Below, one piece after another: positions 1-7,902 of a stretch of DNA of 64,000 nucleotides (within the stretch, counting starts at the first letter, position 1; the number at the start of each line of letters is the position of its first letter). The stretch covers positions 1 through 64,000 of the forward strand of contig JAUHWT010000014.1 of the NCBI GenBank assembly GCA_030427145.1. The letters are read 5' to 3'. The translations under genes and the position numbers were made by a program. A model generated the notes under the pieces. The model saw only the letters and a list, made by a program, of their open reading frames with translations. It was not told where the DNA came from and ran no database searches. The stretch is from Alphaproteobacteria bacterium. GTDB lineage: Bacteria; Pseudomonadota; Alphaproteobacteria; Rhodobacterales; Rhodobacteraceae.

Positions 1-2
1 GA

Positions 3-131
3 TACTTCAACAAGCTCAAGCACTTCCGCCGCATCGCCACGCGTTTCGAGAAACTCGCAGTCACCTATCTCGCAGCCGTCGCCCTTGCTTCAGCCAGACT
101 TTGGACAAGAACTTATGAGTCCACTACATAG
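3..131 (+). mobile_element. IS5-family transposase, C-terminal end (cut by window edge)
   Basis: An open frame enters from the left edge and ends at TAG 129-131. Its 42 residues include YFNKLKHFRRIATRFEKLA followed by a hydrophobic LAAVALASARLW stretch. This is the characteristic C-terminus of IS5-group DDE transposases, whose KxKxFRRIATRYxK block lies just after the catalytic Glu. The rest of the element lies outside the window, so whether it is intact cannot be judged. The tail of the neighbouring AraC remnant overlaps the last bases on the other strand, so the IS end falls about at that gene's 3' end. Confidence 0.8.
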
Positions 132-430
132 TCCCTCCGGTAGCGCGACGGCTGCACCCCTGTCGCGCGCCGGAACATTGCCGCAAAGGACGCCGCACTG
201 TCATAGCCTAGGTCGAACGCGATCCGCCTCTCTTGCTCCCCGGCCACAAGTCGGGAAATGGCGGCCAGCACGCAGGCCCGTGTCCGCCATTTCACAAATG
301 TCAGGCCCACGTTTGCCCGGAAATGCCGTGTGAAGTTCCGCCGGCTCATAAACGTGTATATAACCAACCCCAATTCAAGCATCCGGGCTTCGTCTGTCAC
401 CCGCAAATCAACTCCCATCGCAGCAACCGG
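113..430 (-). pseudogene. AraC-family regulator remnant (HTH domain only)
   Basis: The minus strand encodes about 100 residues matching only the C-terminal DNA-binding domain of AraC regulators. It shows MSRRNFTRHFRANVGLTF, then the second helix-turn-helix (IAFDLGYDSAASFAAMFRRATG) and the terminal VQPSRYRR. The N-terminal ligand-binding domain (about 150-200 residues) is missing. Upstream the frame runs into sequence belonging to the opposite-strand transporter remnant and can be read only from a start near 484. The last six residues lie in IS-end sequence. The HTH itself looks intact, but with no sensor domain and no natural promoter it is best treated as a pseudogene. Confidence 0.7.
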
Positions 431-443
431 CGAGAATGGAGCC

Positions 444-986
444 GTCAGCCAGCTTGCCATACTCGTCTCGCTGGTCTGTGCCAAATACCTCTATGTCGCC
501 TGCTTTTCGTCATATCTGGTCTTCTACAGCATGGACCGCTTCGCCATGTCGGAAGCATCCGGCCTGGTTGTGCTCTTTGCCTTCCATGCGGCAGTGGCCG
601 GAGGTGGCCTCATCGGCGGATCATTCAGCGACCGCATCGGCACCCGCCCGGTGATTGGATTTTCTTTCTGGGCGGCATTGCCGTTTGCCTTGGCATTCCC
701 GTGGCTCGGCCCCGTCGCTGGTATCGCGGCTGCCCTTCTCGCCGCTACGGTGATTGCCTCGGCCTTTCCCGCCATCGTCGTACACGCCCAAAGCCTGATG
801 CCCGCCCGCATCGGCATGATCTCAGTCATTTTCTACGGCACGGCCTTCGGCGTCGCAGGACTCGGTGCCGCAGCACTGGGCTGGCTTGCTGATGTTACCA
901 GCCTTACCACCATCTTCATCTGGACATCCTTTATGCCCCTAGCTGGCATTCTGACCTTGTTTCTTCGCTCGAACCGGGGGAGATAG
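444..986 (+). pseudogene. Fosmidomycin-resistance-type MFS exporter, C-terminal half
   Basis: About 180 residues match the second six-helix half of Fsr-like major facilitator transporters. Recognisable blocks are CAKYLYVACFSSYLVFYSM, the loop GGSFSDRIGTRPV, the ASAFPAIVVHAQSLMP block and the end block GLGAAALGWLAD followed by LPLAGxLTxFL-type sequence. The family is about 400 residues long, so the N-terminal half is absent. An open frame continues upstream to about 258, but that part is antisense to the AraC HTH and is not transporter-like. Fsr exporters are often divergent from an AraC regulator, as the remnants are here. This copy should be non-functional. Confidence 0.75.
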
Positions 987-1019
987 GTTGGCATGGTACG
1001 GCTGGGAGGAGAAACTTCC

Positions 1020-1763
1020 CTACCGCGCCAGCCAGCCCCCATCCACCGGCAGCACAACCCCGTGCACATAGTCCGACGCCGCAGACGCGAGGAACGTCAC
1101 CGCCCCCGAAATCTCCTCGGCTTTACCCCAGTATCCCGCCGGAATGCGCCCCAAAATCGCGGCGTTTCGTTCCGGATCAGCACGCAGTGCCGCGGTGTTG
1201 TTCGTCTCGATGTAGCCGGGGGCAATCGCGTTCACATTCACACCCTGACCGGCCCACTCGCAGGCCAGAAGCCGCGTCAGCCCCGCCGCGCCACTCTTGG
1301 AAGCCGTATAGGACGGAATGCGGATACCACCCTGAAACGACAGCAGTGACGCGATGTTGATGATTTTCCCCGATCCGCGTGGCAGCATATGCCGCGCCAC
1401 CGCCTGGCTGAGGAAAAACAGTGACTTAAGGTTGACGTTTATCACGTCGTCCCAGTCCTGTTCCGTGAAATCAATCGCATCGTCGCGCCGGATGATGCCC
1501 GCATTGTTCACCAGAATATCGATCTGACCCGACCAGGCCAGCGTCTCGTCCACGATTCTTTGGATCGGCTCTGTCGTGCTCAGATCCGCACGGATTTCCA
1601 GGCTCTCACCGTCTATCGCCGCCCGCGTTTCCGCCATGTCGGAGCGCCCAACCAGAGCCACTTTCGCGCCAGCCTGCGCGAGGCCCACGGCGATGGCCTG
1701 ACCAATACCCGTGTTGGCGCCCGTGACGATTGCGGTTTTGCCTGTCAGGTCAAACGGGTTCAT
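1020..1763 (-). CDS. kduD: 2-dehydro-3-deoxy-D-gluconate 5-dehydrogenase KduD
   Basis: A 247-residue classical short-chain dehydrogenase. It interconverts 2,5-diketo-3-deoxygluconate and 2-keto-3-deoxygluconate with NAD(H), the step after KduI in breakdown of unsaturated uronates from pectin, alginate or glycosaminoglycans. Visible motifs are the cofactor loop TGANTGIG (14-21), NNAG (86-89), catalytic Ser139, and YTASK with Tyr152 and Lys156; the C-terminus PVDGGWLAR is typical of KduD. The start is set at ATG 1763, which overlaps the kduI stop by four bases (ATGA), so the two are translationally coupled. Longer readings run through kduI and are unlikely. Confidence 0.92.
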   Translation of the reverse strand: MNPFDLTGKTAIVTGANTGIGQAIAVGLAQAGAKVALVGRSDMAETRAAIDGESLEIRADLSTTEPIQRIVDETLAWSGQIDILVNNAGIIRRDDAIDFTEQDWDDVINVNLKSLFFLSQAVARHMLPRGSGKIINIASLLSFQGGIRIPSYTASKSGAAGLTRLLACEWAGQGVNVNAIAPGYIETNNTAALRADPERNAAILGRIPAGYWGKAEEISGAVTFLASAASDYVHGVVLPVDGGWLAR

Positions 1764-2596
1764 CGCAGATCCTCCATCGCCACAAAATCCATATCCGTGA
1801 AGTCCTGGTTGTCGCCCGCCATCGACCAGATGAAGGAGTAACTCCCGGTTCCCGCACCGCAATGGATCGACCACCCCGGCGACAGGACGGCTTGTTCATT
1901 CGCAACAACGAGATGTCGCGTCTCGGTCGGCTCTCCCATGAAGTGAAACACCCGTGTCGCAGCCTCCATGTTAAAATAGAGATACACCTCCGAGCGGCGG
2001 TCATGCGTGTGGCAGGGCATGGTGTTCCAGATGCTGCCGTCGGAAATTGCCGTCATTCCCATGACAAGCTGACAGGTGTCCACCACGTCCGGGTGAATGT
2101 ACTGGCGCAGTACCCGCACATTCGCGTCGCTCTGTTGCCCGAGATCATGCCGGATCGCGTCCTCAGCCGTTATCTTGCGCAGGACGTGCCGGTGATGGGC
2201 TGGCGCACTAACGAGATAGAACCGCGCGGGAGATGCCGCGTCCGCGCTCAGAAACCGCACTGATTTGCAGCCCATAGGCACGTAAAGGCAATCCGTCGCC
2301 GCCATGTCCACGGCTTCGCCATCGACCTCGATACTTCCTGCGCCTGCGATGCAAAAAACGCCCATTTCTCGTCGGTCAAGGAAGTTCGGGTTTCCAACCG
2401 GCTTTGGCGCGAGCAAATCGACACTGCTCTCCAAAGGCACCACGCCGCCGACAATCGTCCGGTCGATATGCGAATAGGTCATCCGGATTTCACCCGGCGC
2501 GAACAGATCCTCCAGCAGATAATTCTGACGAAGTTCGCCGGTGTCGTAGCCCTTCGTTTCAGTCGGGCTACTGACCTGGATGGTTCTGATGTTCAT
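1760..2596 (-). CDS. kduI: 5-dehydro-4-deoxy-D-glucuronate isomerase KduI
   Basis: 278 residues, the same length as the E. coli enzyme. A cupin-fold zinc isomerase converting 5-keto-4-deoxyuronate (from unsaturated uronate) to 2,5-diketo-3-deoxygluconate in the cytoplasm. The metal ligands fall at the family positions: His196 and His198 in CHTHDRRSE, Glu203, and His245 in WSIHCGAG. It lies 39 bp downstream of the gntR-type gene and overlaps kduD, giving a leftward operon gntR-kduI-kduD. No polysaccharide lyase, uronate transporter, kdgK or kdgA is nearby, so the rest of the pathway must lie elsewhere. Confidence 0.95.
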   Translation of the reverse strand: MNIRTIQVSSPTETKGYDTGELRQNYLLEDLFAPGEIRMTYSHIDRTIVGGVVPLESSVDLLAPKPVGNPNFLDRREMGVFCIAGAGSIEVDGEAVDMAATDCLYVPMGCKSVRFLSADAASPARFYLVSAPAHHRHVLRKITAEDAIRHDLGQQSDANVRVLRQYIHPDVVDTCQLVMGMTAISDGSIWNTMPCHTHDRRSEVYLYFNMEAATRVFHFMGEPTETRHLVVANEQAVLSPGWSIHCGAGTGSYSFIWSMAGDNQDFTDMDFVAMEDLR

Positions 2597-2635
2597 GGTT
2601 GCCTTTCCGCGACGAACCGGCGCCGCTCCCCCGTG

Positions 2636-3406
2636 TTAAATCTGTTTTTCGATGTCGCTGTCGTGAATGAAATAGTCGGGCCACATTTCCTGGAAGACCT
2701 GAATGTCCAGTTGAAGCTTATCGAGATGCGTTTCCATCGCCTGCCCCGCCGCGTCCGGGTCGCCTGACTCCATCGCGTCAACGATGTCGCCGTGCTCGGC
2801 CACGATAAGGTCCATGCGCCCCTCAAGAGGCAGGGTCAGTTGCCGATAGCGGTCCACCTGCAGCTTGATTTGCTGGATCAGGTCCCAGATGCCGGGATAC
2901 CCGGCTGCCTCGGCGATGGAGGCATGAAAATCCTCATCTGCTCTGTGAAACCGCTCGAGGTCGCCACCCGCCGCGATTTGCCTCTGTCGGTCCAGCATGG
3001 CTCGAAATTCCGTGACACGGTCCGGCGTGGCCAGTTCGACCGCCCGTTTCGTGTTCAGGACTTCAAGAGCGCGCCGTGCTACAATCGCCTCTACGAGCGA
3101 CGAGACCGGTATGCGTCCCACAAAGGTCCCGGATTTCGGTACAATTTCGACGAGTTTTTCCTTGGCGAGCCTGAGGATCGCCTCACGCACCGGGGTGCGG
3201 CTGACCCCGTGTTCCGCCGCCACGCGGCTCTCGGAAATCGGATCCCCGGGCCTTAGACGCATGGTCACAATCGCTTCGTGCAGGTCCTGATACAGCAGGT
3301 TTGCGCTGGTCCTGCCAACGGCGTCCGAGAACCGGGCCGGCCCCTTTGGTGGCTGGCTGGGGGCCCGTGGTCTTCGAGTGGGGTGCGCGGCAGTTGGTTT
3401 CCTCAC
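2636..3406 (-). CDS. GntR-family regulator with FCD domain, probable kdu regulator
   Basis: A 256-residue FadR-subfamily GntR protein. The winged helix occupies about 36-105 (LLYQDLHEAIVTMRLRPGDPIS, then VSRTPVREAILRLAKEKLVE) and an all-helical FCD effector domain about 110-235, with Asp/His residues (DEDFHASI, EHGDIVDAM, METHLDKL) at positions used for metal or ligand binding. As first gene of the operon with kduI-kduD it probably senses a uronate intermediate and represses its own promoter. The frame opens at GTG 3406, without a clear Shine-Dalgarno; the basic, proline-rich first 30 residues precede the domain, so the start is uncertain. Confidence 0.85.
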   Translation of the reverse strand: MRKPTAAHPTRRPRAPSQPPKGPARFSDAVGRTSANLLYQDLHEAIVTMRLRPGDPISESRVAAEHGVSRTPVREAILRLAKEKLVEIVPKSGTFVGRIPVSSLVEAIVARRALEVLNTKRAVELATPDRVTEFRAMLDRQRQIAAGGDLERFHRADEDFHASIAEAAGYPGIWDLIQQIKLQVDRYRQLTLPLEGRMDLIVAEHGDIVDAMESGDPDAAGQAMETHLDKLQLDIQVFQEMWPDYFIHDSDIEKQI

Positions 3407-3845
3407 GGGCGTCGCCCATGAGGTTGAATCAGGGTAACTTCATTCCCTGTTTTCATCCTTTATCACTACGGCGATTGGTACCCAATTTCCGTTCCCACCC
3501 AATTTGGCCCCGAACCAGTTTCGGTCACGGGATATTTGGATTATCTAATATACAAGATAAGGGCAAAAGCAATAGATTGGCGAAGGGTGACAAGCGAAAC
3601 GCCCGGCAGACGCCACTCTTCGACGCCTCCAAACCATTCCAACGTTTCGAAACTTACTGCGATTTTTGCTCTTTCATCGGTCGCGCCGTTCCCCGGGCAA
3701 GGCCGGAAATTCATGCCAAATACGGGAATGCCACAATTAGAAAACCGTCACAAAAAAATGTCTGTTCCTGTTAACTTCTCCGTGCTTCCATTCAAATCGA
3801 GGCGCTGCAGATTCGCTGCGGTGCGGGATAGTTGGAGGACCCGAG
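3407..3845. other. Intergenic region between gntR operon and rightward small gene
   Basis: This 439-bp stretch carries no gene that can be supported. It should hold the leftward promoter of gntR-kduI-kduD, the inverted repeats described at 3474-3486, 3499-3507 and 3541-3560, and the rightward promoter of the small gene at 3846. The part around 3530-3780 is richer in A+T than its surroundings. No convincing -35/-10 pair could be fixed. Confidence 0.6.
3474..3486. promoter_or_regulatory. Candidate operator ATTGG-N3-CCAAT upstream of gntR-kduI-kduD
   Basis: ATTGGTACCCAAT is an inverted repeat with 5-bp arms and a 3-bp centre, 68 bp upstream of the GTG start of the regulator. Its arms match the half-sites of the UxuR/ExuR-type FCD operators (ATTGGT/ACCAAT), which respond to uronates. 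A second, shorter CCAA-T-TTGG lies at 3499-3507. An AT-rich near-palindrome (TTATCT...AGATAA) lies at 3541-3560. The spacing fits autoregulation, but the specificity is inferred from sequence only. Confidence 0.45.
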
Positions 3846-4151
3846 ATGACGCATCCTGGACACGGCAACTGGCAGACCGGCCCCGTTGTTTTGGAGAAAC
3901 GCGTCGGCGCGGGCATGTCCCTGCGTACGGGACGGGACAGCTTTCGCATCCTTGATCTTGGCGAGGACGACTGCGTGATCGAAGCATGTGATGGCGGACC
4001 AGAGCGCGGTTTTGCGCAGATCTATGACGGCAACAACCTGCTCGCTCATTGCCTCATTGTTGTCAGTGATCCTTCCGGTGACGTCATGCGTTGTGCTTTC
4101 AAACGTCGCACTCCGGCCCGTGACCTGCCGCCGCGGGATTTTGCTGTCTAA
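3846..4151 (+). CDS. Small conserved-looking hypothetical protein
   Basis: 101 residues, function not recognised. The start is supported by a strong ribosome binding site, GGAGG at 3834-3838, seven bases before ATG 3846. The sequence is soluble and acidic in the middle (DLGEDDCVIEA), then has a PERGFAQIYDGNNLLAHCLIV segment followed by a basic C-terminus (MRCAFKRRTPA). The alternation of hydrophobic residues looks like a small beta-rich domain. From memory, similar short proteins with an F-x-x-I-x-D-G segment and a final FKR motif occur in Rhodobacterales, without assigned function. It is monocistronic here. Confidence 0.6.
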   Translation: MTHPGHGNWQTGPVVLEKRVGAGMSLRTGRDSFRILDLGEDDCVIEACDGGPERGFAQIYDGNNLLAHCLIVVSDPSGDVMRCAFKRRTPARDLPPRDFAV

Positions 4152-4487
4152 TCTGACGGTTTTCAGAAACCAACGGGTTCTTCTTCGCTGCCGGCATCGT
4201 CGTCGCGCAGCGGTCGTTTAGGACATGTGGCCGCCGTTGGATTCTTCCTTGAGATATTCAGGAAATTTGACGACGGTTTGCTGCTCGGGAGGCCAGAGCA
4301 AATTTGGCCTTTTTTGACGAAGAAATTGACGCGTCTGTTACTCTGAGCCGCAGAATTTTGCGCACTAACCGCTTCCGACGCTCGATCTTCGGCAAATTTC
4401 AGGAACCTTCCGCCGCATTCGCGATGTAATTGTCCACGTCATCCGTTAGGAATGCTTAACGCAATGACACAGGCAGGGGGCCAAATC
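4152..4487. other. 336-bp intergenic region upstream of dgcN
   Basis: No gene is visible. The region precedes the D-glutamate cluster and should hold its promoter. Two TTGACG hexamers lie within 4300-4335 (after a run of six T), but neither has a good -10 at 16-18 bp. The dgcN ribosome binding site is the purine-rich GGCAGGGGG at 4472-4480. No LysR-type regulator gene, as found beside dgcN-dgcA in other bacteria, occurs here. Confidence 0.5.
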
Positions 4488-5483
4488 ATGATCGCTTCAC
4501 CATATCTTCTCTTCCTTGGCGACGCTCCGGATCCCCTTGCGGCAAAAGTGGCGCAGGGTATCAAGGACTGGCGCCCCGAGGCCGCAGTCGGACAGTACCG
4601 CATGGAAGGCTGCAAGGCGGATATGGGTCTGAAGGACATGAGTATCGAGGAAGCTGCCGCTGCCGGTGCCAAAACCCTTGTGGTTGGGGTGGCGAACCGC
4701 GGCGGCGTGATCTCGGCCTCCTGGATAAAGGTGTTGGTTGAAGCAATGAATGCCGGAATGGATATTGCTTCGGGCCTGCACAATCTACTGCGCGACGAAC
4801 CGCAGCTTATTGCAACATCCATGACCACGGGCCGTACGCTCCATGACGTGCGAGTCCCTGGCGCACAGTTTCCGATCGGCAACGGCAAACACCGCTCCGG
4901 CAAACGCCTGTTGGCTGTGGGCACGGACTGCTCGGTCGGGAAAATGTACACTGGCATGGCCATTGAGCGTGAGATGGTCAAACGCGGAATGAAGGCGACC
5001 TTCCGTCCGACCGGCCAGACCGGAATTCTTATCACTGGACACGGAGTGCCGCTCGACGCGGTTGTCGCGGACTTCATGGCCGGGTCCATCGAATGGCTGA
5101 CCCCGGATAACGAGCCCGACCACTGGGATGTGATTGAAGGGCAGGGCAGCCTGTTCCATGCCTCCTATTCCGGTGTGACCATGGCGCTCATCCATGGCGG
5201 TCAGCCCGATGCGCTGGTGCTCTGCCATGAGCCGACCCGCCCACACATGCGTGGTCTGCCGGACTACGAGCTGCCATCGCTGGAGGACCTGCGCGACCTC
5301 TCGCTCACGATGGCCCGTATCGTCAGCCCGGACGTTTACGTCGCAGGCATTTCCGTGAACACCGCCGCCCTGACCGAAGATGAGGCGCATAAATATTTGC
5401 AGGAAACCGAGGACCGGATGGGTTTGCCCGCGGTCGATCCTTACCGTCACGGTGCCGAACGCCTTGTGGATGCGCTCAAATGA
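4488..5483 (+). CDS. dgcN: D-glutamate N-acetyltransferase DgcN (DUF1611)
   Basis: 331 residues, DUF1611 family. The N-terminal part is a Rossmann-like domain (SPYLLFLGDAPDPLAAKVAQG). The C-terminal part is a P-loop domain with GTDCSVGK at about 145-152 and the conserved FRPTGQTGILITGHG and VIEGQGSLFHASYSG blocks. Family members named DgcN acetylate D-glutamate in a marine proteobacterial pathway that turns D-Glu into L-Glu through N-acetyl intermediates. ATG 4488 is chosen because the domain begins at once after it and a purine-rich site precedes it; ATG 4452 would add 12 unconserved residues. The stop overlaps dgcA by four bases. Confidence 0.85.
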   Translation: MIASPYLLFLGDAPDPLAAKVAQGIKDWRPEAAVGQYRMEGCKADMGLKDMSIEEAAAAGAKTLVVGVANRGGVISASWIKVLVEAMNAGMDIASGLHNLLRDEPQLIATSMTTGRTLHDVRVPGAQFPIGNGKHRSGKRLLAVGTDCSVGKMYTGMAIEREMVKRGMKATFRPTGQTGILITGHGVPLDAVVADFMAGSIEWLTPDNEPDHWDVIEGQGSLFHASYSGVTMALIHGGQPDALVLCHEPTRPHMRGLPDYELPSLEDLRDLSLTMARIVSPDVYVAGISVNTAALTEDEAHKYLQETEDRMGLPAVDPYRHGAERLVDALK

Positions 5484-6445
5484 AAATCACCGTCACCGAG
5501 GATGTCTTCCCTCTGGCACGTGCCTTTACTATCAGCCGTGGCTCCAAAACCGAGGCCCGGGTGATCACCGCCACCATCGAGGATGGCGGTTTCACCGGCC
5601 GTGGCGAGGGGCTGCCCTATCCGCGCTACAACGAAACCGTTCAGTCCGCCGCTAAACTCATCAATGGTCTGCCGTCTGGTGTAACCCGTGAAAGCCTGCA
5701 GGACTTCCTTCCAGGCGGAGCCGCCCGCGCGGCCGTGGATGGGGCTTTCTGGGATCTGGAAGCAAAAAGGTCCGGCAAACGTGTCTGGCAACTGGCTGGA
5801 CTTCCCGATCCGAAACCGGTGACCACGGCCTACACCCTCTCGCTCGAGGATCCGGCGACAATGCGCGAGCTGGCTGCCCAAAACGCCTGGCGTCCACTCC
5901 TTAAGATCAAACTTGGCGGCGAGGGCGATATCGCCCGACTGGAAGCGGTGCGCGAAGGTGCACCCAGGCCCCGTATCATCATTGATGCCAACGAGGGCTG
6001 GACTACGGAAAGCTACAGGGAAATGGCTCCGGCGCTCATCAAACTGGGCGTTGAGATGGTCGAGCAGCCATTGCCGGCTGGAGACGATGATGCCCTGGGT
6101 GACCTCGATCGTGTCCTGCCCGTATGCGCCGATGAAAGCTGCCATGACCGCGCATCGCTCGCGGATTTGCGCGGAAAATATGACATGATCAACATCAAAC
6201 TGGACAAAACCGGGGGTTTGACCGAAGCGCTTGCACTGCGCGCCGCTGCCGAGGCGGACGGCTTCAAGGTCATGGTGGGCTGTATGGTCGAATCCAGCCT
6301 TTCCATCGCCCCTGCCGTTCTCGTGGCTCAGGGCGTCGCCGTCGTTGATCTGGACGCACCCCTTTTGCTCGGGGCCGACCGCCGTCATGCCTTGAAATTC
6401 GATGATGCAGGTCTCCACCCCTCAACTCCGGAATTATGGGGCTGA
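5480..6445 (+). CDS. dgcA: Enolase-superfamily N-acetyl-D-glutamate racemase DgcA
   Basis: 321 residues, a muconate-lactonising/dipeptide-epimerase-type enolase superfamily enzyme. The two acid-base lysines and the metal ligands are visible: KIK with Lys142 and Lys144, Asp169 (IIIDANEGW), Glu195 (VEQPLP), Asp218/Glu219 (CADES) and Lys240 (NIKLDKTGG). Similar proteins are usually annotated as L-Ala-D/L-Glu epimerase, a cell-wall peptide recycling enzyme. Here the four-base overlap with dgcN makes the N-acetyl-D-Glu racemase role (DgcA) more likely. The choice between the two activities is inference from context. Confidence 0.82.
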   Translation: MKITVTEDVFPLARAFTISRGSKTEARVITATIEDGGFTGRGEGLPYPRYNETVQSAAKLINGLPSGVTRESLQDFLPGGAARAAVDGAFWDLEAKRSGKRVWQLAGLPDPKPVTTAYTLSLEDPATMRELAAQNAWRPLLKIKLGGEGDIARLEAVREGAPRPRIIIDANEGWTTESYREMAPALIKLGVEMVEQPLPAGDDDALGDLDRVLPVCADESCHDRASLADLRGKYDMINIKLDKTGGLTEALALRAAAEADGFKVMVGCMVESSLSIAPAVLVAQGVAVVDLDAPLLLGADRRHALKFDDAGLHPSTPELWG

Positions 6446-6508
6446 ACGGCATTGTCTACCCACTGAACACACGCCGATTGAGGCGGCTGATATGAAAGGC
6501 CACGCAAC

Positions 6509-7363
6509 ATGACCCGCACCGTCTACGTCAACGGCGACTACCTTCCCGAAACCGACGCTAAAATCTCAATCTTTGATCGCGGCTTCCTTATGGCCGATGC
6601 GGTCTATGAGGTGACAAGCGTCCTCGACGGCAAACTCATCGACTTCGCCGGCCACATGACCCGTCTTCACCGGTCCCTTTCGGAACTCGACATGGATGCC
6701 CCGGTAACCGACGCGGAGCTTGAGGCGATCCACCGCGAACTCATCAACCGCAATGACCTGACCGAGGGCGGTATCTATCTCCAGGTCACCCGTGGTGCCG
6801 CCGACAGGGATTTTGTTTTCCCGGAAAACGCCACACCCAGCCTCGTCCTGTTCACGCAGGCAAAACCCATCATCGACGCTCCCGCCGCCAGAACCGGCAT
6901 CCGCGTCATTTCCATCCCCGACATCCGCTGGGGTCGGCGGGACATCAAGACCGTGCAGCTTTTGGCCCCGTCCCTCGGGAAAATGCAGGCAAAGAAAGCC
7001 GGTTGCGATGACGCCTGGCAGATCGAGGACGGCTACGTCACCGAGGGTACCTCGAACAATGCATACATCGTTGATGAGCGCGGCACGCTCATCACCCGCG
7101 ATCTGTCCAACGCCATCCTGCACGGTATCACCCGCGCCGCCGTCCTGCGCTATGCGCGAGAGCATCAGGTTCGAGTGGAGGAGCGCCCCTTCACCATTGA
7201 AGAGGCCAAAAACGCAGCTGAGGCTTTCATAACATCAGCCTCAACCTTCGTCATGCCGGTGGTGGAGATTGACGGTACTAAAATTGGTACCGGCGAACCC
7301 GGGCCGACAGCCAAACGTCTCCGCGAGATCTATATTGAGGAAAGCCTAAAGGCCGCGGTCTGA
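6509..7363 (+). CDS. dat: D-amino-acid aminotransferase (class IV)
   Basis: 284 residues, fold-type IV PLP aminotransferase. The PLP lysine is Lys147 in RRDIKTVQLL, followed by the typical YVTEGTSNNAYIV substrate/PLP loop and the end motif SASTFVMPVVEIDG. These features are those of bacterial D-alanine/D-glutamate transaminases and not of branched-chain aminotransferases, which are larger. It follows dgcA by 63 bp in the same direction and probably belongs to the same operon, moving amino groups between D-amino acids and 2-oxo acids. The G+C-rich inverted repeat GGCCGCGG...CCGCGGCC around its stop may be a hairpin between it and the convergent VOC gene. Confidence 0.88.
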   Translation: MTRTVYVNGDYLPETDAKISIFDRGFLMADAVYEVTSVLDGKLIDFAGHMTRLHRSLSELDMDAPVTDAELEAIHRELINRNDLTEGGIYLQVTRGAADRDFVFPENATPSLVLFTQAKPIIDAPAARTGIRVISIPDIRWGRRDIKTVQLLAPSLGKMQAKKAGCDDAWQIEDGYVTEGTSNNAYIVDERGTLITRDLSNAILHGITRAAVLRYAREHQVRVEERPFTIEEAKNAAEAFITSASTFVMPVVEIDGTKIGTGEPGPTAKRLREIYIEESLKAAV

Positions 7364-7379
7364 CCGCCGCGGCCGCCTC

Positions 7380-7763
7380 TCATTCCGGCATGTGGCAAAC
7401 GGCCTCGATATTGTTCCCATCCGGGTCCAGCACAAACGCACCATAGTAATTCTCATGGTAGTGCGGCCGCGGTCCCGGGCCGCCATTGTCTGTACCGCCG
7501 GCCGCAATCGCCGCCTCGTAAAACGCATCCACCTCACCCCGGTCGCGCGCGGAGAAGGCAAAATGCATCGGCGGCCTCTGCACCTCTCCCTCGGTCAGCC
7601 AAAACACCGGCTGCTCGCGACCAAATCCACCGACCGCAACCCCACCCGTATGCTCCAGCGGCACCTGCATCAAAAACGCGCCGCCCAAAGGCTTCAGGGC
7701 TGCCTCGTAAAACGCCTTCGACTTACTGAAGTCGCTGACACTGATCCCCGAATGATCGATCAT
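7380..7763 (-). CDS. VOC-family (glyoxalase-like) protein
   Basis: 127 residues in one vicinal-oxygen-chelate domain. The N-terminus MIDHSGISVSDFSKSKAFYEAAL and the C-terminal DPDGNNIEAVCH are the two metal-ligand strands of the fold (His4, Glu near 121). A GGGAG site precedes ATG 7763. Substrate unknown: the family includes glyoxalases, extradiol dioxygenases and resistance proteins. It is convergent with the aminotransferase gene and 140 bp beyond the end of the co-directional dadA gene, so a link to D-amino-acid metabolism is possible but unproven. Confidence 0.85.
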   Translation of the reverse strand: MIDHSGISVSDFSKSKAFYEAALKPLGGAFLMQVPLEHTGGVAVGGFGREQPVFWLTEGEVQRPPMHFAFSARDRGEVDAFYEAAIAAGGTDNGGPGPRPHYHENYYGAFVLDPDGNNIEAVCHMPE

Positions 7764-7902
7764 TTAATATCTCCCTGACTGTCCATCTCATGATCGCATG
7801 TAGCCCTGACAGATTGTGTCAGGAGCGTTCATAGTTCCCAGCCCTGGTTCAGTCAGCTTGCCGGCTATGGAAAGAAGTATGAGTTGGGCGCCGACCAAAA
7901 TT

